NCBI GenBank assembly: GCA_035294325.1
Contig: DATGLE010000132.1
Coordinates: forward strand, 1-5,645
Origin: DATGLE01 sp035294325
Lineage (GTDB): Bacteria > Chloroflexota > Ktedonobacteria > Ktedonobacterales > Ktedonobacteraceae
Direction of reading: 5' to 3'
DNA: 5,645 nucleotides
The notes beneath the pieces were generated by a model. That model did no database searches. It worked only from the letters and a program-made list of their open reading frames with translations, and was not told the origin of the DNA. Position 1 is the stretch's first letter; every line of letters begins with the position of its first letter. Position numbers and translations under genes: made by a program. Shown one piece after another: positions 1 to 5,645 of this stretch.

Positions 1-2166
1 AAACAATACTTCGGGTACGATACCTTTTTACCCGGTCAACTTGAAATCATTCAGACAGTGGTAAGTGGGCGAGATGCATTCGTTTTGATGCCGACTGGCG
101 CCGGTAAATCACTTATCTACCAGCTTTCCTCACTGCTCTTGCCAGGTTTGACCGTCGTGGTCTCGCCGTTGATTGCCCTCATGCAGGATCAGGTAGATCG
201 CCTCCAGGCCAATGGCATCGCCGCGACATTTATCAACAGTTTTTTAAGTAACAGCGAACGTACTGATAGGGAGAGAGACGTTTTAAATGGGAAGATCAAG
301 CTCCTTTATGTAGCGCCAGAGCGTCTGTTAACCGGGAGCTTTTTATCTCTGCTGGACGAGGTTGATAGTCGCGTGGGCATTTCTTTGCTGGCCGTCGATG
401 AGGCGCATTGTGTTAGCGAGTGGGGCCATGATTTTCGCCCCGATTATCGGCAACTGGGCCGGTTGCGTGATCGCTACCCCGCAGCACCCATGTTAGCTCT
501 CACCGCGACGGCAACAGAACGGGTGCGCGACGATATCCTGACCGAGTTGAAACTGGATGATCCACATATTCATATCGCCAGTTTTAACCGGCCCAACCTC
601 TACTATGAAGTGCGTCAAAAACATCGCGGTTCATATCACGAACTCTTACAACTTCTACGCGATCAGCCCGACGCACCGGCCATTGTCTATTGTCAGAGCC
701 GCAAAAGCGTCGATGAGATAAGTGATCTGCTCAGGCGCGATGGCATTCGCGCGCTCCCCTACCATGCCGGCTTGACCAGCGAGCAGCGAACCGAAAACCA
801 GGCCCGCTTCATGCGTGATGACGTAGCGGTGCTGGTAGCGACGATTGCCTTTGGCATGGGCATTGCCAAGCCCGATATCCGCATGGTCATCCACTATGAC
901 TTTCCAAAGAGCCTGGAGGGTTATTATCAAGAATCTGGGCGCGCGGGACGCGATGGGCTGGAAGCACAGTGCATTCTCTTTTACCAGTATGGAGATCGGG
1001 CAAAGGTCGAGTATATGCTTGCTCAAAGGGAAGATGAGCAAGAACAACGCCTTGCCCGCCAGCAGCTCCAGCAGGTCATGGCTTATTGCGAGAGCACTGA
1101 TTGCCGCCGCCGAATCTTACTGGCCTATTTTGGCGAAGAATTTGAGCAGGAGCATTGCGACAACTGCGATAACTGCCTGCGTTCAGACACAGCGATGGAG
1201 GACCGCACTCTCGATGCGCAGAAGTTTCTCATGTGTGTTTACAGAACACAGCAGCGCTTCGGAATGCGGTATATTGTCGATGTTTTGCGGGGAGCAAACA
1301 CGCAGAAGATTCGCGAACAGGGCCATAATACCCTCAAAACCTACGGCGTTGGCAAAGATTTGAGTGCGGACGAATGGATACGCCTCGGGCGCGCGTTATT
1401 GCAACAGGGCCTGCTGGACGAAACAGACGGCGGTTATCCAGTACTCAGACTTAACGAGCGCTCGGCGGCAATACTGCGCAACCAGCGAACTTTTGAGCTT
1501 CCCTCCGCACCTGCGCGCCGCGAAACGGCCAGTGATGCTTCACGCGTATCGGCGTTATCGCCGGAGGAGATAGGATTGTTCCAGTTTCTACGCGAACTGC
1601 GCAAACAGCTCGCGGACGATCAGGGTGTCCCACCTTACGTCATTTTTCCTGACAGCACTTTACGCGCGATGGCGCAGCAGCGTCCGCAGAGCGAAGCGCA
1701 ATTTGCCAGGATCCCCGGCGTTGGCAGCCGCAAGCTTGAAGCATACTTTACCCCTTTTACTCAAGCCATCAGAGAATATTGTGAGCTACAAGGTCTGGCT
1801 ATGGGCCTGGAGCCTCCAGAGGAGACAAACGAGAAGAAGACGACAGGCGCTGCTCAAGCCAATCGAGGTCCATCCACACTCCAGCTCACGCTGGATCTCT
1901 ATAAACAGGGGCTAAGTGTTGAAGAGATAGCACAGGAACGTAACCTCAAAGCGAGTACGATTGTAAGCCACCTGGCCGAACTTATCGAAGCAGGTGAGGC
2001 AATTGATATCGGGGACCTTATTCAACCGGGCCACTACGAGACTATTGTCAATGCTCTGCAACAGGTGGGCGATGAGGCGCTCAGGCCCGTTAAGGATTTT
2101 CTGGGCGACGAGTACACTTATGATGAGATTAAACTTGTCCGCTCGCTGCTGCGAAGTGCCCGTTAG
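1..2166 (+). CDS. recQ: RecQ-family ATP-dependent DNA helicase, 5' end cut by the window
   Basis: 3'-5' DNA helicase used in recombination, repair and restart of stalled forks. The frame is open from base 1, and the first residues (KQYFGYDTFLPGQLEII) are the RecQ motif 0, so the true start lies upstream and the GTG at 58 is internal. Counting from base 1, 721 residues are visible. Walker A PTGAGKS is at 31-37, DEAH at 133-136 followed by the RecQ aromatic-rich loop (EWGHDFRPDY), motif III TATAT near 168, and motif VI QESGRAGRDG at 310-319. Zinc-site cysteines are at 368, 386, 389 and 392. A winged-helix RQC region (about 400-495), an HRDC domain (about 525-595, with IPGVGSRKLEAY) and a C-terminal HTH-like segment (about 625-715, GLSVEEIAQERNL) follow. 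Motif V reads AFGMGIAKPD, where Asp or Asn is usual before KP. No frameshift is seen, and the gene ends with TAG. It converges with acpS across 94 bases. Codons are more AT-rich at third positions than in the - strand genes, judged by eye. Confidence 0.96.
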   Translation, partial: KQYFGYDTFLPGQLEIIQTVVSGRDAFVLMPTGAGKSLIYQLSSLLLPGLTVVVSPLIALMQDQVDRLQANGIAATFINSFLSNSERTDRERDVLNGKIKLLYVAPERLLTGSFLSLLDEVDSRVGISLLAVDEAHCVSEWGHDFRPDYRQLGRLRDRYPAAPMLALTATATERVRDDILTELKLDDPHIHIASFNRPNLYYEVRQKHRGSYHELLQLLRDQPDAPAIVYCQSRKSVDEISDLLRRDGIRALPYHAGLTSEQRTENQARFMRDDVAVLVATIAFGMGIAKPDIRMVIHYDFPKSLEGYYQESGRAGRDGLEAQCILFYQYGDRAKVEYMLAQREDEQEQRLARQQLQQVMAYCESTDCRRRILLAYFGEEFEQEHCDNCDNCLRSDTAMEDRTLDAQKFLMCVYRTQQRFGMRYIVDVLRGANTQKIREQGHNTLKTYGVGKDLSADEWIRLGRALLQQGLLDETDGGYPVLRLNERSAAILRNQRTFELPSAPARRETASDASRVSALSPEEIGLFQFLRELRKQLADDQGVPPYVIFPDSTLRAMAQQRPQSEAQFARIPGVGSRKLEAYFTPFTQAIREYCELQGLAMGLEPPEETNEKKTTGAAQANRGPSTLQLTLDLYKQGLSVEEIAQERNLKASTIVSHLAELIEAGEAIDIGDLIQPGHYETIVNALQQVGDEALRPVKDFLGDEYTYDEIKLVRSLLRSAR

Positions 2167-2184
2167 TGTGATAAGGCACCCATC

Positions 2185-2197
2185 GCGCCTGCGGCGC
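2185..2197. repeat. Small GC hairpin downstream of recQ
   Basis: GCGCC and GGCGC are perfect 5-bp arms around a TGC loop, 19 bases after the recQ stop. Alone it would be unremarkable. It has the same tip design (5-bp GC stem, T-N-C triloop) as the two larger hairpins that follow within 75 bases, so it is listed as part of that cluster. Confidence 0.55.
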
Positions 2198-2201
2198 TCC
2201 T

Positions 2202-2260
2202 TGAGGATAACGATGTGTGGCTCTGGCGCTTCGCGCCAGAGCCACACATCGTTATCCTCA
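2202..2260. repeat. Perfect 28-bp inverted repeat with 3-base loop between convergent genes
   Basis: The left arm 2202-2229 (begins TGAGGATAACGATG) is the exact reverse complement of the right arm 2233-2260, with loop TTC at 2230-2232. All 28 pairs match. Transcripts from either strand would fold into a very stable stem. The position between the recQ and acpS stops suggests a role in ending or insulating convergent transcripts, or in RNA 3'-end protection. However, neither side is followed by a T-run (TCACTGACG on the right; AAGGAGCGCC reading leftward on the - strand), so it is not a classical Rho-independent terminator. A palindromic mobile repeat is an alternative. Confidence 0.9.
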
Positions 2261-2289
2261 TCACTGACGCGGCTCCGCCGCGCCAGTGA
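2261..2289 (-). repeat. Imperfect 13-bp hairpin overlapping the acpS 3' end
   Basis: Arms 2261-2273 and 2277-2289 pair around a 3-base loop (TCC), with one mismatch (A2267 against C2283). In RNA made from the - strand that pair becomes a G-U wobble, so the acpS transcript would fold without a true mismatch. The hairpin contains the acpS stop codon (2261-2263) and the codons for its last eight residues. It directly abuts the 28-bp inverted repeat. Confidence 0.8.
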
Positions 2290-2803
2290 TGGCGCCGGGA
2301 TCGGTCTGGACGGCGATGGCGACGGCGATGGAGAACTGCGCGAGGTCGGCGATACTGACATCGAAGGCGCTCAGGCCAAGCTGCTCGGCGCGTCGTTTCG
2401 CGTTGCCATGCAGGCGCACCGTGGGGCGCCCGCTGCGCAGTTGCACCACCTCCATTTCGCGCCAGGCAACGCCGTGCAGCCCCGTGCCGAGCGCCTTGCT
2501 GATTGCCTCTTTGGCGGCGAAACGCCCGGCGAGCCGCGTGGCCTTGCCCCGGCACTGCTGTATTTCGGGTTCCGTGTAGACGCGCTTCAGGAAGCGTTCG
2601 CCGTGGCGCTCGAAGACCTTGCGCACGCGCTCGACCTCGATGATATCGATGCCTACGGCGATGTTGACGCCCTGCGGAGGATGAAGCGGCGCGGGAAGAC
2701 CGGCCACGCCCGCAGGCCCGAAGAGCCAGTCGGGAATGGCGACGCCCGGCTGGCGTACCAGCGGCGTAAAGAGTATGGGCTGATCTTCCCGGTCCATGTC
2801 CAT
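2261..2803 (-). CDS. acpS: Holo-[acyl-carrier-protein] synthase with N-terminal extension
   Basis: Transfers 4'-phosphopantetheine from CoA to the serine of apo-ACP, activating it for fatty acid (or polyketide) synthesis in the cytoplasm. The family core spans about residues 47-166 of 180. It starts NIAVGIDIIEVERV, with metal-binding Asp53 in GID, and continues with YTEPEI, then RFAAKEAISKALGTG with the second metal ligand Glu99 and the CoA-site region. It ends with the strand VSIADLAQFSIAVAIAV, resembling the LADERHYA type of enterobacterial AcpS. The first 45 residues (MDMDREDQ..., Pro/Gly-rich) are outside the family. ATG at 2803 is chosen because AAGGA lies 10 bases upstream. The core itself begins with GTC, which is not a start codon, and the only later candidate near it, GTG at 2707, lacks a Shine-Dalgarno. 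The gene starts 4 bases after the ugd stop and is probably co-transcribed with it. The last codons lie in a hairpin. Confidence 0.92.
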   Translation of the reverse strand: MDMDREDQPILFTPLVRQPGVAIPDWLFGPAGVAGLPAPLHPPQGVNIAVGIDIIEVERVRKVFERHGERFLKRVYTEPEIQQCRGKATRLAGRFAAKEAISKALGTGLHGVAWREMEVVQLRSGRPTVRLHGNAKRRAEQLGLSAFDVSIADLAQFSIAVAIAVQTDPGAITGAAEPRQ

Positions 2804-2807
2804 TTAT

Positions 2808-5642
2808 TTATTTTCCTTCTTCCAGGCCGAGCGTCCGCTGTTCGGGGAGCGCACTCGTCGTATCGCCAGGTGGCAGCACCGTGGGAGCCGGCCCGCTGCC
2901 GCGCCCGATGCCGCGATAGATGAAGCCGGCGCGCGTCATCTCCTGTGGCTCGTAGATGTTGCGGCCATCGATCAGTACGGGCTGGCGCATCGATCCCCGG
3001 ATCTGGCGCATGTCCAGCGATTTGAACTCGTTCCAGTGTGTGACGATAACCAGCGCGTCGGCGCCTTCCGCGACCTCGTAGGCGCTCTGGCAAAAGGTCA
3101 CAGCCTCCATCTCCACTCCGGCGCGCACCAGGGCCTCGCGCCCGGTCTCCATCGCGACGGGATCGTAGACGCGCACGGTAGCGCCCTGGCGCGTAACCCA
3201 GCGGATAATATCGACGGAAGGAGCCTCGCGCATGTCGTCGGTGTCGGGTTTGAAAGCCAGGCCGAGGATGCCAATGATGCAGTTGCGCAGGGAGCCGAGG
3301 ATGTTGGTCAGCTTGGTGACGACCAGGCGGCGCTGGTCGTGGTTGATCTCCATGACGGCGTGCAGCATCTGGGGATGCAGCCCGGCCTCCTCGGCCATGT
3401 GCGCCAGCGCGGCTACGTCTTTGGGGAAGCAGTTGTGGCTGATAAGCCCCGATGCTGCGATCAGCGTTCCCGTGCTGGTCTCCATGCTGTAGACCGTCGT
3501 CTCGACCTCTTCATGCTCGACCTCGCGCACGGTCAGCGTGGCGAAGGCGCCGTGTCGCTCGTAGCCGTGCGGCTGAATATGGCGCTGGTAGCCAGCCAGC
3601 AAACCCTCGATACGTGCGCGCCTTTTGTCCCCGAAGGCGTCTTTGAGCGCGGCTATCTGTTCGTGACCGCTGACTCTCAGGATATACGCCTCCTGCTTTG
3701 ATTTGTTCATCCACCGTGTACGTATGGAGGGAACGATTCCGAGCGTTTGCAGCAGCAGCGCCATACCATCGGCCAGCGCTTTGCTGACCGTCGCGTACTC
3801 CAGCATCAGGTTCTGCCCATCCTGCACCGCCGTAACCGCGCCATCGCCGCTGAAAGCGCCACGGATGAGTTCCAGCCGTAATGCAGGCGCCACGTTGAAG
3901 GCCAGGCGCGGTAGCGCTTTGTCCTCGGAGCGTGTGCCGCAGCGGAGGATATCGTGGAGCAGCCAGGCGAAGATGCGCGAGGAAACGATAGTTGTCAGCG
4001 CGCTCGTGGCGCGGTGCTCAATGAACTTGAGTCCCCAGTTGTGCAAAATACGCTGCACATCCGCGATATACTCACTCTCCTGCTCATGGAAGGTGAAGCC
4101 GATGCGCTCGCGAACCGCGCCGGCGCGGCCCGGGCCGCGCGAGAGGCAGCCTTCGGCCAGATAATAGCCGCAGAGTCGCAGCAGATCCGCATCGACAGGA
4201 ATCAGCGCGTTTATCAGTGTCCCCGCGCCTTTTGCAGTATAGAGTTGCAGCTTCTCAACGGGAACATGGAGAACATTTAATGCGCTCAGATGGCGGAACA
4301 GGCGCAGCGGCATGCGGTTATAGCGCTTGATCTCGTGCGAATATTTGAGCATCGCCTGTGGAACGGCTATAGCAAATTGCTCGTATTGCTCACTAAAGCT
4401 GTTATCCGTAGGCCGAACGTAGACGTCGGCCTCCAGATCGGTCCCCTTGAGTAGTTCAATCAGGTTAAGGTTGGCGGCCTGCTCGACGGCGGGCAGTGCG
4501 CAGAGAGCCATCAGTTTATCGCCGGGGGCAATCGCGGCGGCGGGCAGGATGGCGAAGCGCTGATCGCTGTAGGTGATGATGGGATGGTCGGCGGTCACGC
4601 GCAGCGAACGCCCCATGCTGGTGTTGATCTTCACCATTGTGCCCTTGTATGGTCGCCGCGTAACGGCCTTCACATCGGCAAGGATCGGCTGGCCGTTATC
4701 GAGGTCGAAGGCGAGCACGCGCTGGTGCTGCGGCTGCACAAGCTGTACCACATCGTCCTGGTAGGGCGTGCCGCTCTTAGCGAAAAGGGTGTCGAAGCGC
4801 TCGGCTGCCACATTGGGGCTGTTGAGCGTGAAGACCGTCTCTTCGGCCTCGAAGCAACTTCCGCCGTAGCCGACGCCGGCATCGAGGAAGGCGCGTCCGA
4901 TGCGTTTATCGTAGCCCATGCCCGCCGCGACCTCTTTCACATCGGCGCCCAGGCGTTCGCAGATCTGCGCGATCTCGTTGATGAAGGAGATCTTTGTCGC
5001 CAGGAAGGCGTTAGAGGCGTATTTAATCATCTCCGCCGTGTAGAGATCGGTGATGACGATGGGGGCACGCAGCGGCAGGTAGAGCCGCGCGACGGCATTG
5101 GCGGCCTCCGGCTCGGAGGATCCCAGCACGACGCGATCTGGATTCAGGAAGTCCTGCACGGCTGACCCTTCGCGCAGAAATTCGGGGTTGGAGACGACGG
5201 AGAACGTTACCTCTGCTCGCTTGAGATTGTGGCGAATCACCCGCGAGACGACATCGCCGCTGCCTACAGGAACCGTGCTCTTGTTGATGATGATGGCGTA
5301 GTGATCGAGTTCCTCGGCGATGCTGCGTGCCGCGCTCTCGATGTAGCGCATATCCGCGCCGCCCTGGAGCGATCCAGTGGGAGTTTGTACAGCGAGGAAA
5401 ATAAACTCGGTCTCGTCCAGTCCTTCGCTGTAGCTGGTGGTGAAGCGCAGGCGCCTGGCGTGGACGTTGCGCTCGACCATCTCTTCCAGGCCAGGCTCGT
5501 AAATAGGAAGGATGCCCTGGCGTAGACGTTCAATCTTCTCGGGGATGATATCGACGCAAGTGACCTGGTTGCCCATATCGGCCAGGCAGGTACCCGTAAC
5601 CAGCCCTACATAGCCGGTGCCAATCACACATATCACTGACAC
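2808..5642 (-). CDS. ugd: UDP-glucose 6-dehydrogenase precursor containing an intein
   Basis: Oxidises UDP-glucose to UDP-glucuronate with two NAD+, supplying precursor for capsule, exopolysaccharide or glycolipid sugars. The 944-residue precursor splits into N-extein 1-262, intein 263-737 and C-extein 738-944. The joined product is 469 residues, normal for the family. The N-extein has the Rossmann motif GTGYVG (8-13), PIYEPGLEE (46-54), STVPVGSG (122-129), NPEFLREGSAVQDF (152-165), EMIKYASN with catalytic Lys207, and GVGYGGS. The C-extein starts CFPKD with catalytic Cys738, then has GLAFKPDTDDMREAP (about 794-808) and DGRNIYEP (about 892-899). A Pro/Gly-rich tail of about 28 residues ends it. 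The start is uncertain: GTG at 5642 fits the usual spacing to GTGYVG, GTG at 5636 is also possible, and the frame stays open to the window edge at 5645. It is probably co-transcribed with acpS. Confidence 0.95.
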   Translation of the reverse strand: MSVICVIGTGYVGLVTGTCLADMGNQVTCVDIIPEKIERLRQGILPIYEPGLEEMVERNVHARRLRFTTSYSEGLDETEFIFLAVQTPTGSLQGGADMRYIESAARSIAEELDHYAIIINKSTVPVGSGDVVSRVIRHNLKRAEVTFSVVSNPEFLREGSAVQDFLNPDRVVLGSSEPEAANAVARLYLPLRAPIVITDLYTAEMIKYASNAFLATKISFINEIAQICERLGADVKEVAAGMGYDKRIGRAFLDAGVGYGGSCFEAEETVFTLNSPNVAAERFDTLFAKSGTPYQDDVVQLVQPQHQRVLAFDLDNGQPILADVKAVTRRPYKGTMVKINTSMGRSLRVTADHPIITYSDQRFAILPAAAIAPGDKLMALCALPAVEQAANLNLIELLKGTDLEADVYVRPTDNSFSEQYEQFAIAVPQAMLKYSHEIKRYNRMPLRLFRHLSALNVLHVPVEKLQLYTAKGAGTLINALIPVDADLLRLCGYYLAEGCLSRGPGRAGAVRERIGFTFHEQESEYIADVQRILHNWGLKFIEHRATSALTTIVSSRIFAWLLHDILRCGTRSEDKALPRLAFNVAPALRLELIRGAFSGDGAVTAVQDGQNLMLEYATVSKALADGMALLLQTLGIVPSIRTRWMNKSKQEAYILRVSGHEQIAALKDAFGDKRRARIEGLLAGYQRHIQPHGYERHGAFATLTVREVEHEEVETTVYSMETSTGTLIAASGLISHNCFPKDVAALAHMAEEAGLHPQMLHAVMEINHDQRRLVVTKLTNILGSLRNCIIGILGLAFKPDTDDMREAPSVDIIRWVTRQGATVRVYDPVAMETGREALVRAGVEMEAVTFCQSAYEVAEGADALVIVTHWNEFKSLDMRQIRGSMRQPVLIDGRNIYEPQEMTRAGFIYRGIGRGSGPAPTVLPPGDTTSALPEQRTLGLEEGK
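2814..2818 (-). promoter_or_regulatory. Ribosome binding site of acpS
   Basis: AAGGA (within GGAAGAAGGA) on the - strand lies 10 bases before ATG 2803, inside the last codons of ugd (Glu-Glu-Gly-Lys). It supports the upstream ATG rather than GTG 2707 and implies translation of acpS close to, or coupled with, termination on ugd. Confidence 0.7.
3432..4856 (-). mobile_element. Full-length intein inserted at the catalytic Cys of Ugd
   Basis: A 475-residue in-frame insertion (precursor residues 263-737) sits between GYGGS and CFPKD, a motif that is contiguous in other UDP-glucose dehydrogenases. Block A is Cys263-FEAEETVFTL. Block B is T350-A-D-H353-P. The endonuclease motifs are near 488-498 and 592-601. 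Block F is VYSMETSTGTLIAASG (717-731; the common His of tHxF is replaced by Gly). Block G is LISHN ending in His736-Asn737, followed by +1 Cys738. All four residues needed for standard class 1 splicing are present, so autocatalytic excision is expected; this is inference. The 6-base TGCTTC (Cys-Phe) occurs at both junctions (4856-4851 and 3431-3426). Inteins in UDP-glucose dehydrogenase are known in general (Methanocaldococcus jannaschii). I cannot tell here whether the site is the same. Confidence 0.95.
3723..4190 (-). other. LAGLIDADG homing endonuclease domain within the intein (approximate limits)
   Basis: Precursor residues about 485-640. The first motif is LLRLCGYYLAEG (487-498) with acidic Glu497, and the second is LIRGAFSGDG (592-601) with Asp600. 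The spacing of about 100 residues is typical of the two-motif monomeric class. Between them lie KALP (575-578), resembling block D, and a helix-rich stretch. AYILRVSG (652-659) resembles block H. Both acidic active-site positions are kept, so the endonuclease may still cut intein-less ugd alleles, allowing homing. Activity is not shown by sequence alone. Limits are estimated from the motifs. Confidence 0.82.
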
Positions 5643-5645
5643 TAT

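Noticed and set aside
58..60. GTG at 58 as the start of recQ
   Set aside because: The frame is open to base 1 and encodes the conserved RecQ motif 0 (FGYDTFLPGQ) upstream of it, so the start is outside the window.
2202..2260. Classical Rho-independent terminator
   Set aside because: There is no T-run after the stem on either strand, and the 28-bp stem is much longer than usual terminators.
2300..2360. Loss of a conserved Ser-His near the AcpS C-terminus as a sign of an inactive enzyme
   Set aside because: The segment VSIADLAQF matches the Ala-Asp form found in enterobacterial AcpS (LADERHYA), so it is a known variant. Asp53 and Glu99 are intact.
2163..2555. - strand frame of 130 residues overlapping acpS
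   Set aside because: It is a shifted frame within acpS (Arg/Ala-rich). Its end matches the antisense translation only because the palindrome reads alike on both strands.
1994..2923. + strand frame of 309 residues running from recQ over the palindromes into acpS and ugd
   Set aside because: It overlaps the well-supported recQ end and the antisense of acpS, and is compositionally an echo of those genes.
2796..3701. Long + strand reading frame (301 residues) opposite the end of ugd, and others at 4584-5165 and 3703-4164
   Set aside because: They lie antisense to clear Ugd and intein coding sequence, have no recognisable motifs, and are explained by the GC-rich third-position pattern of the real gene.
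3432..4856. Group I intron or gene disruption instead of an intein
   Set aside because: The insert is exactly 475 codons, in frame, with intein blocks A, B, F and G at the correct ends and no stop codon.

Overview
The window comes from a bacterial chromosome of moderately high G+C content and holds three protein-coding genes in a convergent layout: recQ on the + strand, and a ugd-acpS pair on the - strand. I cannot name the organism from the sequence. The long RecQ C-terminus (HRDC plus a helix-turn-helix-like tail), the frequent GTG starts and the GC-rich triloop palindromes would fit a Chloroflexota-type bacterium, but this is a weak inference.

Bases 1-2166 (+) are most of a RecQ-family DNA helicase. 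The first codons, including the real start, lie before base 1. All helicase motifs, the zinc-binding cysteines, the winged-helix region, the HRDC domain and an extra C-terminal HTH-like domain can be read.

Bases 2167-2300 are the junction between the convergent genes. It is packed with palindromes: a small GC hairpin (2185-2197), a perfect 28-bp inverted repeat with a 3-base loop (2202-2260), and directly next to it a 13-bp imperfect hairpin (2261-2289) that contains the stop codon and last codons of acpS. None has a following T-tract, so this is not a standard intrinsic terminator. It may be a MITE/REP-like insertion.

Bases 2261-5645 (-) are a two-gene unit. The upstream gene (2808-5642) encodes a UDP-glucose 6-dehydrogenase interrupted by a 475-residue, full-length intein at 3432-4856. 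The intein sits exactly at the enzyme's catalytic cysteine in the GGSC/FPKD motif. It has Cys1, a TxxHP block B, two LAGLIDADG-type endonuclease motifs, a terminal His-Asn and a +1 Cys, so it looks able to splice. The +1 Cys is the dehydrogenase's own active-site nucleophile, so the enzyme should be inactive until splicing. Removing the intein leaves a normal 469-residue dehydrogenase. Four bases downstream lies acpS (holo-ACP synthase), with its own Shine-Dalgarno inside the end of ugd and an unusual 45-residue N-terminal extension.

The most interesting item is the active-site intein with its homing endonuclease. The second is the stacked palindrome cluster that runs into the acpS coding end.
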